From positions 372,001 to 436,000 of the forward strand of contig NZ_BAABWK010000002.1 of assembly GCF_040362765.1 (NCBI RefSeq): a DNA stretch of 64,000 nucleotides, written 5' to 3'. Both the position numbers and the translations under genes were made by a program. The stretch's first letter is position 1, and each line of letters starts with the position of its first letter. This stretch comes from Pyruvatibacter sp. HU-CL02332. GTDB taxonomy: Bacteria > Pseudomonadota > Alphaproteobacteria > CGMCC-115125. Below, piece by piece: positions 16,736-25,500 of this stretch. The notes below the pieces were generated by a model. It worked only from the letters and a program-made list of their open reading frames with translations. It searched no databases and was not told the DNA's origin.

Positions 16736-17539
16736 ATGTTTGATCAACCCAATGATTTTCGCGGCGAAAGCGATGCGCTCTATGAGCTGATCAAGGACTT
16801 GCCTGAAGAACGCCTATTGGAACCCACACAGTTCAAGGGCTGGACGATCCGCGACGTGATCGGGCATTTGCACATCTGGAACGAAGCGGCAGATATGTCG
16901 CTCAATGACGAAACCGCATTCAATGCCTTTTTCGAGCGGGTAGGGGAATTCGTGGCCACCGGCGGCCTGCGTGGGTTTGAGAACGCAGAGCTGGAAGGCG
17001 TCAGTGGACGCGATCTGGTGAAACGGTGGCACGACTTTTATCCAGGTGTGGCAGATCGTTTTCTGGATGCTGACCCCAAACAACGCGTCGTCTGGGCTGG
17101 CCCCAGCATGAGTGCTCGCTCCAGCATTACAGCTCGGCTGATGGAAACCTGGGCACACGGCCAGGAGATCTATGACACGCTTGGGGTCGAGCGGAAGAAT
17201 GCTGACCGGATCAAGAACATCGCTGTCCTGGGCGTGAACACCTTTGGATGGACCCACATGGTCAACAAGCTGCCGGTGCCTGAAAACGTACCTTATGTGA
17301 AGCTGACGCTGCCGTCCGGCGAGCTGCTTGAGTTCAATGAACCGGACCCGGACAACATGGTTGAGGGGACAGCCACAGAGTTCTGCCAGGTGGTTACGCA
17401 GGTACGAAATATCGCAGACACCCAGATCAAGACGACCGGTGACGTTGCGGCGAAGTGGATGGCGATTGCCCAGTGCTTTGCTGGACAAGCAGAAACGCCG
17501 CCGGCTCCTGGGACCCGGCGGCGAATGGTTGCAGCGTAA
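16736..17539 (+). CDS. TIGR03084-type DinB/maleylpyruvate isomerase-like metal-binding protein
   Basis: The 267-residue protein begins with a four-helix DinB-like domain: 'LIKDLPEERLLEPTQFKGWT', 'IRDVIGHLHIWNEAADMSL', with the metal-ligand His residues in 'GHLHIWN' and 'ETWAHGQEI'. The C-terminal part ('VKLTLPSGELLEFNEPDPDN') resembles the SCP2-like region seen in this group. Proteins of this type are recurrent neighbours of fatty acid and terpenoid catabolism genes, but their reaction is unknown. AAGGAG lies 7 bases before the ATG at 16736, which decides the start over an overlapping upstream TTG/ATG. It closes the atu-like operon and converges on the helicase gene. Confidence 0.8.
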   Translation: MFDQPNDFRGESDALYELIKDLPEERLLEPTQFKGWTIRDVIGHLHIWNEAADMSLNDETAFNAFFERVGEFVATGGLRGFENAELEGVSGRDLVKRWHDFYPGVADRFLDADPKQRVVWAGPSMSARSSITARLMETWAHGQEIYDTLGVERKNADRIKNIAVLGVNTFGWTHMVNKLPVPENVPYVKLTLPSGELLEFNEPDPDNMVEGTATEFCQVVTQVRNIADTQIKTTGDVAAKWMAIAQCFAGQAETPPAPGTRRRMVAA

Positions 17540-17552
17540 TGCGTAAGATCAG

Positions 17553-18869
17553 CTAGGCGGCTTTTGCCTTGGCTGATGGCTTACGGTTGCGGCGATTGCG
17601 CTGTGGCGGACGGCCAGTGCTCTTCTTGCCGCCACCATCCGTGCGCTTGCCAACTGGCTTGCGACGACGTGGTTTGCGCTGGGCAGGTTCGGGCTGTTGC
17701 AGCACCTGACGTTCTTCTTCCGGCACAACTTTACGCCCGCTGTCTGCGGGGCGATCCACCACATCAATCTTGCGTTTGATGAGCCGCTCAATGTCTCGCA
17801 GAAGGCCGCGCTCAGCACCGTCACACAATGCAATAGCTTGTCCGCTCTTGCCGGCACGGGCGGTTCGGCCGACGCGGTGCACATAGGCTTCAGCAACGTT
17901 GGGAAGTTCGAAGTTCACCACGTGTGAAACGTCATCCACGTCAATGCCGCGGGCAGCAATGTCCGTTGCCACCAACACATTCACTTTGCCTTTGCGGAAT
18001 GCGTCGAGACTGCGCACGCGCTGGTTCTGGCTCTTGTTGCCGTGAATGGCGGCCGAGGCGAAACCATACATCTCAAGATGCTTGCACACTTTGTCCGCGC
18101 CACGCTTGGTGCGGGTGAAGACAATGGCCCGTTCCATATCGGGCGTTGCCAGATAGTCCACGAGCGCGGCACGCTTTTCTGCCGTCTTGAGCATGACCAC
18201 TTTCTGGTCAATGCGATCGATCGGCTTGGAGTTGGGCGTGACCGTCACTTCGATCGGGTTATGCAAAAACACCTGCGCCAATGCACGGACCTGTTTCGGC
18301 ATGGTCGCTGACAGCAGCATGGTCTGCCGCTTCTTGGGCAGATAACCCATGATGCGCTTGATCTGAGGCATGAAGCCCAGGTCGAACATCTGATCTGCTT
18401 CGTCGAGTACAACTTTGGTTGTCGCATCGAGGCGCAGGTTCTTGGAAGCCACGTGGTCAAGAAGACGGCCCGGCGTTGCCACCACAATGTCTACGCCCTT
18501 TGCCAGAGCTTTAATCTGCGGTGGAATTTTTGCGCCACCGACAATCACAGCCACTGAAGGCCGAGAGTGCTTGCCATAGGCACGAATGTTATCGCCAATC
18601 TGCGCTGCCAGCTCGCGCGTTGGCGCAAGGATCAGGGCTTTGCAGGTGCGGTGTTTTGCAGGCATTGGATCGCCACACAGGGCGTGGAGGATCGGTAGCA
18701 CGAATGCAGCGGTCTTGCCGGTGCCGGTCTGTGCGATGCCCAGAATATCTGATCCATCCATCATGGATGGAATGACCTTGGCCTGAATTGGGGTAGGGGT
18801 CGTGTAGCCTTCGTCGGAAATGGCACGAAGGATCGGCTCGGCGAGGCCGAGCGATGTAAAATCTGTCAC
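17553..18869 (-). CDS. rhlE: DEAD-box RNA helicase, RhlE type
   Basis: The 438-residue protein carries all DEAD-box motifs: Q motif 'YTTPTPIQAKVIPSMM', Walker A 'AQTGTGKTAAF', 'PTRELAAQ', 'TPGRLLDH', 'VLDEADQMFDLGF' (DEAD), 'SAT', 'IVFTRTKRGADK', 'ATDIAARGIDVDDVSHVVNF' and 'HRVGRTARAGKSG'. A basic, Lys/Arg/Pro-rich tail of about 70 residues follows, probably for RNA contact. Such helicases remodel rRNA precursors and mRNA, often at low temperature. The start is a GTG at 18869 with only a weak purine stretch before it. Upstream lies a dense set of inverted repeats (18948-19077) that may be a structured leader. Confidence 0.93.
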   Translation of the reverse strand: MTDFTSLGLAEPILRAISDEGYTTPTPIQAKVIPSMMDGSDILGIAQTGTGKTAAFVLPILHALCGDPMPAKHRTCKALILAPTRELAAQIGDNIRAYGKHSRPSVAVIVGGAKIPPQIKALAKGVDIVVATPGRLLDHVASKNLRLDATTKVVLDEADQMFDLGFMPQIKRIMGYLPKKRQTMLLSATMPKQVRALAQVFLHNPIEVTVTPNSKPIDRIDQKVVMLKTAEKRAALVDYLATPDMERAIVFTRTKRGADKVCKHLEMYGFASAAIHGNKSQNQRVRSLDAFRKGKVNVLVATDIAARGIDVDDVSHVVNFELPNVAEAYVHRVGRTARAGKSGQAIALCDGAERGLLRDIERLIKRKIDVVDRPADSGRKVVPEEERQVLQQPEPAQRKPRRRKPVGKRTDGGGKKSTGRPPQRNRRNRKPSAKAKAA

Positions 18870-18947
18870 TTAGGTACTTTCAAAATGAGTGCCCGCAGCC
18901 AGCCGGATAGTCCGAAATAGCGTCATGGCACGGGAACGTGTCGCGTG

Positions 18948-19077
18948 GCCTTTTTGATACTCAAAAGGCAACTATGAGGGTCGTCTGTTTGACCCTCATC
19001 TTGGGCACGCGGCGGACATTTGAATGTCCTGCCCGTACCGTTCGCGAACGCCAATGTCGGTTCCAAATCACTTGGAA
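18948..19077 (-). repeat. Run of five adjacent inverted repeats upstream of rhlE
   Basis: In the 369-base gap between rhlE and the sulfatase gene, five inverted repeats follow one another: GCCTTTTTGA/TCAAAAGGC (18948-18957, 18961-18969, one bulged T), ATGAGGGTC/GACCCTCAT (18974-18982, 18991-18999), GGACATT/AATGTCC (19014-19020, 19023-19029), the 12-base palindrome CGTTCGCGAACG (19039-19050), and TTCCAA/TTGGAA (19061-19066, 19072-19077). All but the first are perfect. They would fold into successive hairpins in the rhlE leader or act as protein sites. No open frame of note was seen in the gap. Confidence 0.7.
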
Positions 19078-19176
19078 GCTCAACAAGACCTGTGACATGA
19101 CAGCTAAATAGAGCAATTACAAGGCATGCCACCTATGCGCAGGCGCCTGTTTGAGCACGCAGGCCCACTCAAAAAC

Positions 19177-19205
19177 TTGACAAATCACGGGATCCCGAAT
19201 GTATT
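19177..19205 (+). promoter_or_regulatory. Sigma-70-like promoter of the sulfatase gene
   Basis: TTGACA (19177-19182) is a perfect -35 box; TGTATT (19200-19205) follows at 17 bases as a fair -10. The spacer holds a 10-base palindrome CGGGATCCCG (19188-19197). Transcription would start near 19212, inside the palindromic element at 19204-19226. Confidence 0.55.
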
Positions 19206-19226
19206 GGCATAATTAATGCCATTAAT
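19204..19226. promoter_or_regulatory. Palindromic operator candidate at the sulfatase promoter
   Basis: Two overlapping symmetries occur here: TTGGCAT-aatta-ATGCCAT (19204-19222) and ATTAATG-C-CATTAAT (19212-19226). The first resembles TTGGCAT-aatgc-ACGTCAA in the TetR promoter at 22502-22520, and the two sites share the 11-mer ATTGGCATAAT (19203-19213 and 22501-22511). Position across the predicted transcription start suits a repressor site. Confidence 0.55.
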
Positions 19227-19238
19227 AAGGTGGGTACT

Positions 19239-20897
19239 ATGGGGAAGAAGATCGTTCTGGGGGTTGTGGCCGCAGCTATTGTTCTGGGCGGCCTTGCCTA
19301 TCTCATGCGCGTGGACATCATTTTGTATCTTGCGACGAACACCGGCAAGATTGATGTCGCACCCCATCAGGAAATCAGCTGGAAATCAGCCGACCCGGAG
19401 CGGGCGAGCAAGGCTGCTGCGGGCGCGCCCAATATCGTCTTCATCCTGGCTGATGATCTGGGCATCAACGACATCTCCACCTATGGCGGCGGCATGAATG
19501 GTGGTGCCTTCAAGACACCTCACATTGATCGACTGGCAACTGAGGGCGCCAACTTCACTCAGGCTTACGCAGGGACGGGCACCTGTGCACCATCGCGCGC
19601 CATGCTCATGACCGGGCGTTATCCATCACGCACAGGCTTTGAGTTCACTCCCACGCCGGATGGAATGGCCGATGTCGTCGGAATAGTTTCCGCAAGCATG
19701 GATAGTGGCTTGCCAGACGCCTACGTGCCCGACAGATCCGGCACGCCAGAACTCACTTACCAGGAAAAGGGCCTGCCAGGGTCTGAACTGACGGTTGCAG
19801 AAGTCCTCCAGGAGGCCGGATACCACACCGTCCATATCGGCAAGTGGCACCTGGGGCGCGGTGAAGAATTCGACGCCACGTCTCAGGGCTTCGATGAAAG
19901 CCTGTTGATGGCCAGCGGTCTGTTCCTGCCTGAGGATGATCCCAATGTGGTCAATGCCAAGCTTGATTTTGACCCCATCGACAAATTCCTGTGGGCCCGC
20001 ATGCAATATGCCGCGAGCTACAACGGCAGCGAATGGTTTGAGCCGGGTGGCTACCTGACAGACTACTGGACCCAGGAAGCTCAGAAGGTTATCCGCGCCA
20101 ACAAGGATAATCCGTTCTTCCTGTATCTCGCCCATTGGGGCATCCACACACCGCTGCAGGCCACCAAGGAAGACTACGAAGCTGTAGGTGACATCCAGCC
20201 CCATCGCGCACGGGTGTATGCGGCCATGATGCGCGCGGTCGACCGCAGCGTCGGTGATATCATTCAGACGCTGGAAGAAGAGGGGATTGCCGACAACACG
20301 ATTATCGTCTTTTCCAGCGACAATGGCGGTGCCGGGTATATCGGCATTCCGGACGTCAATGCACCGTATCGCGGCTGGAAGATCACTCTGTTTGAAGGCG
20401 GCATCCGTGTGCCAATGCTCATGCGCTGGCCGAACCGGATTCCCGCCGGGACTGAAATCGAGTCACCCGTCGCCCACATTGATGTGATGCCGACACTTGT
20501 CGCTGCAGGCGAGGGCACAATCCCTGACACCATCGAGATTGATGGCAAGGACCTGCTGCCGCTGGCAACCGGTACGTCTACGGAAGATCCGCACGAAGCC
20601 ATTTTCTGGACCAGCGGCTACTACCGCGTTGTGCGTGCAGGTGATTGGAAGCTGCAGGTATCAGAACGACCGAACAAGGCGTGGCTGTTCAATCTTGCCA
20701 GCGATCCGACCGAGCAGACCAACGTGGCTGAGGCCAATCCTGATGTGGTCAGCAGACTGACGGCCTTGCTGGATGCGCATAGCGCCGGTTCACGTCCGCC
20801 GCTCTATCCACATCAGGCAGAGTTCCCGGTTGCTGTCGACAAGACACGGGCCGAGCGGTTTGAAGACGGGGATGAGGTCATCTACTGGCCGAACTGA
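19239..20897 (+). CDS. Membrane-anchored sulfatase (arylsulfatase type)
   Basis: The 552-residue protein has an N-terminal hydrophobic span (residues about 5-24) without an obvious cleavage site, so it is probably tethered to the inner membrane with its catalytic domain in the periplasm. The type I sulfatase motif 'CAPSR' (Cys116) with following 'AMLMTGRYPSRTG' marks the Cys converted to formylglycine. 'IVFILADDLGIND' gives the metal-binding Asp pair (72-73), and 'HIGKWHLG' and 'VFSSDNGG' are further active-site motifs. It hydrolyses a sulfate ester of unknown nature. The ATG at 19239 has AGGTGG just upstream; a GTG three codons earlier is the alternative. The converging neighbour encodes a formylglycine-generating enzyme, its likely activator. 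Confidence 0.93.
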   Translation: MGKKIVLGVVAAAIVLGGLAYLMRVDIILYLATNTGKIDVAPHQEISWKSADPERASKAAAGAPNIVFILADDLGINDISTYGGGMNGGAFKTPHIDRLATEGANFTQAYAGTGTCAPSRAMLMTGRYPSRTGFEFTPTPDGMADVVGIVSASMDSGLPDAYVPDRSGTPELTYQEKGLPGSELTVAEVLQEAGYHTVHIGKWHLGRGEEFDATSQGFDESLLMASGLFLPEDDPNVVNAKLDFDPIDKFLWARMQYAASYNGSEWFEPGGYLTDYWTQEAQKVIRANKDNPFFLYLAHWGIHTPLQATKEDYEAVGDIQPHRARVYAAMMRAVDRSVGDIIQTLEEEGIADNTIIVFSSDNGGAGYIGIPDVNAPYRGWKITLFEGGIRVPMLMRWPNRIPAGTEIESPVAHIDVMPTLVAAGEGTIPDTIEIDGKDLLPLATGTSTEDPHEAIFWTSGYYRVVRAGDWKLQVSERPNKAWLFNLASDPTEQTNVAEANPDVVSRLTALLDAHSAGSRPPLYPHQAEFPVAVDKTRAERFEDGDEVIYWPN

Positions 20898-20904
20898 TCG
20901 ACTG

Positions 20905-21819
20905 CTATCCGTCCCGGATAACCCGAAAGCCGATGTGGTTGGTTGAAAAATCAACCTCCGACGGCTGTCGGGCCTCGGGACGGTAGCGACGGCAGAAATT
21001 GTCCGCGCACAGGTATGACCCGCCTTTGATGGTCTGCGTTCCGTCCGCATAGGGTGTGTCGGTGAGTTCCCACACATTGCCGATCATGTCGTAGACGCCA
21101 TTTTGATCGGCTGGGAAACAGCCAACGGGCGACGCTCCGGAGAACCCGTCCTCGGCCTGGTCAAAGAAGGGAAAGACCCCTTGCCACGTATTGGCGCGTG
21201 GCTTGCCGGTTTCATCATATGCGCCGGATGTCGTTACATTCTGGTCGGGCAGGCCGCTGGACGCTGCAAACTCCCACTCTTCTTCCGTGGGTAGTCGGGC
21301 ACCGGCCCATTTTGCATAGGCTTGCGCGTCCGCGAGAGACACATGAACAACCGGGTGATTGTCCAGACCTTCTATGGATGAATCTGGACCGTTAGGTTTC
21401 TGCCACGTTGCACCGGGTATCAGCCGCCATGGATTGCCAGTCATGCTTCCATCCACGATCCGCTCAAACACCGCAGACCCTGCACCGGTCCGCCCGGCGG
21501 CGATGTCACGTTCAGCAGTTGTTTCATAGTTCGTCGCGTCAACGAATGCCGCAAACTGCGCGTTGGTGACCTCGTGCGTTTGAATGTCAAATCCCACAAC
21601 GTGCAGACGAAGACCCAGTTTTTCCTCCGGGTAGACAGCGTTCCTGCCTTTGATAAATGAGCCCGAGGGAATTGATGCAAAGCTGCCAATGCGATCTGTC
21701 GTCAGGCCGCACGAGGCCGCGTTGGTCGCCGTTGGGCCGTTACCTTCAGCTGACGTCGCTGTGCGCTCATCGCATGCTGCAAGCGCACCAATCAGTGACA
21801 GGAGGATGACGAAACGCAT
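20905..21819 (-). CDS. Formylglycine-generating enzyme-like lipoprotein
   Basis: The 304-residue protein starts with a lipoprotein signal, 'LIGALAAC' (Cys16), then a linker and the FGE-sulfatase domain from about residue 45: 'SIPSGSFIKG', 'DIQTHEVTNAQFAAFVDATN', 'HPVVHVSLADAQAYAKWAGA', 'RLPTEEEWEFAA', 'NVWELTDTPY', and the C-terminal active-site segment 'GGSYLCADNFCRRYRPEAR' with Cys271 and Cys276. These match the two catalytic, copper-binding Cys of aerobic FGE, so it should oxidise the sulfatase Cys to formylglycine. The lipoprotein signal implies action outside the cytoplasm, unlike the cytoplasmic bacterial FGEs known to me. The stop lies 8 bases from the converging sulfatase stop, and the start directly abuts the TetR stop. 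Confidence 0.88.
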   Translation of the reverse strand: MRFVILLSLIGALAACDERTATSAEGNGPTATNAASCGLTTDRIGSFASIPSGSFIKGRNAVYPEEKLGLRLHVVGFDIQTHEVTNAQFAAFVDATNYETTAERDIAAGRTGAGSAVFERIVDGSMTGNPWRLIPGATWQKPNGPDSSIEGLDNHPVVHVSLADAQAYAKWAGARLPTEEEWEFAASSGLPDQNVTTSGAYDETGKPRANTWQGVFPFFDQAEDGFSGASPVGCFPADQNGVYDMIGNVWELTDTPYADGTQTIKGGSYLCADNFCRRYRPEARQPSEVDFSTNHIGFRVIRDG

Positions 21820-22452
21820 TTACGCTGCCACCAGTTTCTCAACACTGAACCGAATTGCCTTTTCAGCCTGCTTGGCAGTGAGTTCCTGATCCTGCCGCAA
21901 CCGCCTCCATGCATTGAAGCCTGTGAGCATCTCCAGCGCCGCAAAAAGCGTTTTGTCAGACTTGATGTGGCTGGGGAGAACGCCGGCCAGACCTTCGCGC
22001 TCCATGGTCAGGAAACGCTGGTAGTCCTGCATCAGATATTCGGACCTGAAACGACGCAGCCCTGCGCATGTCTTGATGGGCATGATGCGCTCGTAAACAT
22101 TCACACGCCGATCAATCATCTCAGAAAGGCGCCCCTGCCAGGTAGATGCCGTGAAAGGCTGACTAACGATGGGAAGAATTTCTGCTTCCATCTGGGCAGA
22201 CATTTCCCGGTAGAGGCTGTCTACATCGTCGAAGTGTCGGAACACGGTTCGAATGCCGACCTTTGCCTCCTCGGCGAGGGTTGCCGCGCTTGGATCCATC
22301 TCGCCGCCCCGGATGACCGAGAACATAGCCGCTACAATTTTTGCGCGGCTTCGCTCACTGCGCTGCCGGCGTCCATCACCTTGCCCAGCCACTTCAGTGG
22401 AGGCTGGTTCTGTAGATTTGGATACAGCGTTGGAGTGTGACTTTGGCGCCAT
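21820..22452 (-). CDS. TetR family regulator of the sulfatase/RND locus
   Basis: The 210-residue protein has a Ser/Lys-rich N-terminal arm of about 30 residues and then a TetR helix-turn-helix: 'KIVAAMFSVIRGGEMDPSAA' followed by 'TLAEEAKVGIRTVFRHFDDVDSLY'. The rest is helical. Its stop is immediately followed by the start of the FGE-like gene (no gap), so the two are one transcript. Its promoter (TTGACG/TAGGTT, minus strand) contains the same 11-mer as the sulfatase promoter, which suggests autoregulation and control of the sulfatase. The effector is unknown. Confidence 0.87.
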   Translation of the reverse strand: MAPKSHSNAVSKSTEPASTEVAGQGDGRRQRSERSRAKIVAAMFSVIRGGEMDPSAATLAEEAKVGIRTVFRHFDDVDSLYREMSAQMEAEILPIVSQPFTASTWQGRLSEMIDRRVNVYERIMPIKTCAGLRRFRSEYLMQDYQRFLTMEREGLAGVLPSHIKSDKTLFAALEMLTGFNAWRRLRQDQELTAKQAEKAIRFSVEKLVAA

Positions 22453-22491
22453 TGGTGGGAACCGCTCTATTAAGCAAAATGATAAGCTACC

Positions 22492-22520
22492 AACCTAGGA
22501 ATTGGCATAATGCACGTCAA
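22492..22520 (-). promoter_or_regulatory. Promoter and operator candidate of the TetR-FGE operon
   Basis: On the minus strand TTGACG (22515-22520) and TAGGTT (22492-22497) are spaced by 17 bases. The spacer and -35 box contain the pseudo-palindrome TTGGCAT-aatgc-ACGTCAA (22502-22520, plus-strand reading), with the same arm length and 5-base centre as the site at 19204-19222. Confidence 0.5.
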
Positions 22521-22548
22521 TACATGACGCAAATTCCCAGAGTTTGGG

Positions 22549-25500
22549 CTATGCGTGACTGCGCTCATCATCGGTTATGCCAAAGAAGATAGCGTAGAGG
22601 GCGGGGACGATGATGAGCGTCAGGAGTGTCGCGAAGCTGAGGCCAAAGACCAGAACCACCGCCATCGCCGCAAAGAACGGGTCCATGAAGAGCGGCAGAA
22701 CACCAAGCACTGTCGTCAAAGACCCCATCATGACCGGCCGCACGCGGCTGGCCGCACTGTCGATAACAGCATCATGTCGAGGTTTGCCCTCACGTATCTC
22801 CAGGTCCATCTGGTCCACGAGCACAATGGCATTCTTGATCAAGAGCCCCGACAGGGACAACACACCGAGGATGGCCATGAACTCCATGGCGCTGTTGGTG
22901 ACCAGCAAACCAATCACCACACCGATGATAGACAGCGGTACAACGAGCCAGATGAGGAGCGGCTGACGGATCGCGTTGAAGAGGATGATGACAGTCAGGA
23001 CCATGGCTGCAAGGCCGATAGGCAACGTCGATGCAAGATTGCCGTTGGCTTCCGTGCTGTCCCCATACTCGCCGCGCCACGTCAACGTGTATCCCGGTGG
23101 CAAGGCAATGGCCTCGATTTGTCCGCGGATACGGTCAAAGGCGACAGACGCCAATTCAGAGGGCAGGGGGTCTGCCTGTGCTTTGATTGTCCACACACGA
23201 TCAAGACGGCGGAGCTGCGCATCTCGCCAAATGGAATTCACACCCTCCACGACTTCGATGAGTGGAACCGTGTTGCCAGTTGTCGCGCTTGGAATCTGAA
23301 TACCCGGCAGACCGGAAACGCCGGTGCGTTCCGCTTCGGGCGCGCGCGCGATGATGGGGATCAGTTCATCTCCTTCACGATATACGCCAATGTCGCGTCC
23401 TGAGTAATTGGACCTCAGTGCTGCGGCCAGATCCTCTCGGGAGACACCCAGCCGGCGACCGCTGGTTTCGGAGTAAATCGGTTCGAGGACAGACACAGGC
23501 TGGCGCCAGTCTTCCTTTATGGAAATGAGGTTGCCGTCTTGCGCAAATATATCTGTGGCCTCACCGGCAAGACGGCGCAGCACAACTGGGTCAGGGCCTG
23601 AAAACTCCGCCTGAATGGCCGACCCGCCGCCTGGACCAAGCTTGAAGCGCCAGACTTTTCCCTGGGCATCGGGGTAGTTGTTGTCCACGTAGGATTGAAT
23701 GTCGGGGATCAAAGTTTCAATCAGCGAGTAGTCCGAGACCCGGACGAGCAACTGTCCATAGGCGCTGTTGTAGGACTCCGGCGGATACACAAGCATGTAG
23801 CGAAGACCGCCCTGACCGACATAGGTCGTAACGCTCTCGACACCGTCCAGTTGCGCCACCGCCTGCTCCAGTCGGCGCATGTCAGCGTCTGTACGATCAA
23901 TGTCCGTGCCTTCGGTCAGCCAGTAATCGACAACTAGCTGAGGCGTCGTCGAGCTTGGGAAAAAGCCGGACTTTGTGAACTGAAATGCCCAGACAGACAC
24001 AACGAACATTCCAATGGCTATGCCAACAACTCCCCAACGTGCGGCCAGCACGCGCCGCATGAAGCTCTTGTAGGTCCGCGAAAACTTGCCTTCCGGTGGC
24101 GTGTGTCCGGCTGCAGCGGTGTTCTCTTTGAACAGAAGGTCTGCCAGCAAGGGCACTGCGGTAATGGCAAAGACCCAGCTGTAGAGCAGGGAGATCAGCA
24201 CCACCCAGAACAAGTGGCCGGTATATTCTGCTGTGCTACCCGGCGCGAAGCCGATGGGGGCAAAAGCAATGATGCCGACAATGGTGCCGCCCAGAAGCGG
24301 CCACCAGGTGCGGGTCACAATATCCTTGGCAACTTCGAGTTTCTTGCGCCCTTGCTGCACACCAACAAGGATACCCTCAGTAACAACAATGGCGTTGTCC
24401 ACCAGCATGCCCAGTGCAATGATCAATGCGCCCAATGAGATGCGGTGCATGGGAATATCAACCAGATACATGGTGCCAAGTGTGGCGGCGATCGTCAGCA
24501 GCAGGACGGCGCCGATCACGACAGCCGATTTGAGGCCCATGAAAATAAGCAGCGTGATCAAAACGATGACCAGAGCCATGACCACGTTGACCACAAAGTC
24601 CTGCACCGCCTTCTCGACGATAGTGCCCTGATGATAGTACTGATGAATCTCCACGCCGATCGGACGACGGGATTCCTCTGCCGCAAAGGCTGCATCTATG
24701 CCCTTGGCCATTTTCACGACATTTGCGCCGGTCACATTTGAAATGCCAAGGCCCAACGCAGGCTGACCGTTGTGACGCAGGATAAACGTCTGCGGGTCTT
24801 TCAGCTCACGTCGAACCGTTGCGATGTCACGCAGATAGACCACGCCGGATGTGTCCGAACCGCTGGATGAACTTGTTGAAACGATGACGTTTTCAATTGC
24901 CGCGACGGAGTCGATATCTCCCGTAGGAAGAATGTTCAGGCGTAGATCGCCAACACGCACACTGCCTGCCGAGACAACAGAGTTCTGCTTGGCAAGATCG
25001 TTGTAAACCTGATCAACCGAGACGCCGAGGGCCGCAGCGCGGTCTCTGGAAATCTCCACATAAATGGCCTCAGACTGAACCCCGGTGATCGCTACTTTTG
25101 CAACGTCATCCACTGCCAGAAGATCCGCACGCAGACCTTTTACATACTCATGTAGTTCCTTGGCCGTGTAGCCTTCGCCGGTCACGAAGTAGTAGAGGCC
25201 ATAGACGTCGCCGAAGTCGTCATTGGTGAGAGGTGCCAATGCACCGGGGGGCAGACTGCCGACTGCATCATCCACCTTGTTGCGCAGTTTGCCCCAGATG
25301 ATCTGCAGATCCTCCTTGCTGGGGGAAAACTCGAACTTGATTTCGACCGTTATCCGCGAAACACCAAAGCTGGATTCAGACGTAATCTCGTCGACTTCCT
25401 GCAGCTGCTGAATGGCACTTTCCAGCGGTTCGGTGACTTCATTTGCAACTTCTTCCGGGGTCGCACCGGGATATTGCGTGACGACGACAGCCTGCCGAAT

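Noticed and set aside
22555-23403. Open frame of 282 codons on the plus strand opposite the RND permease
   Set aside because: It is antisense to a long, well-conserved gene, is rich in Arg/His/Gln as mirror frames of GC-rich genes are, and has no recognisable motif or ribosome-binding site.
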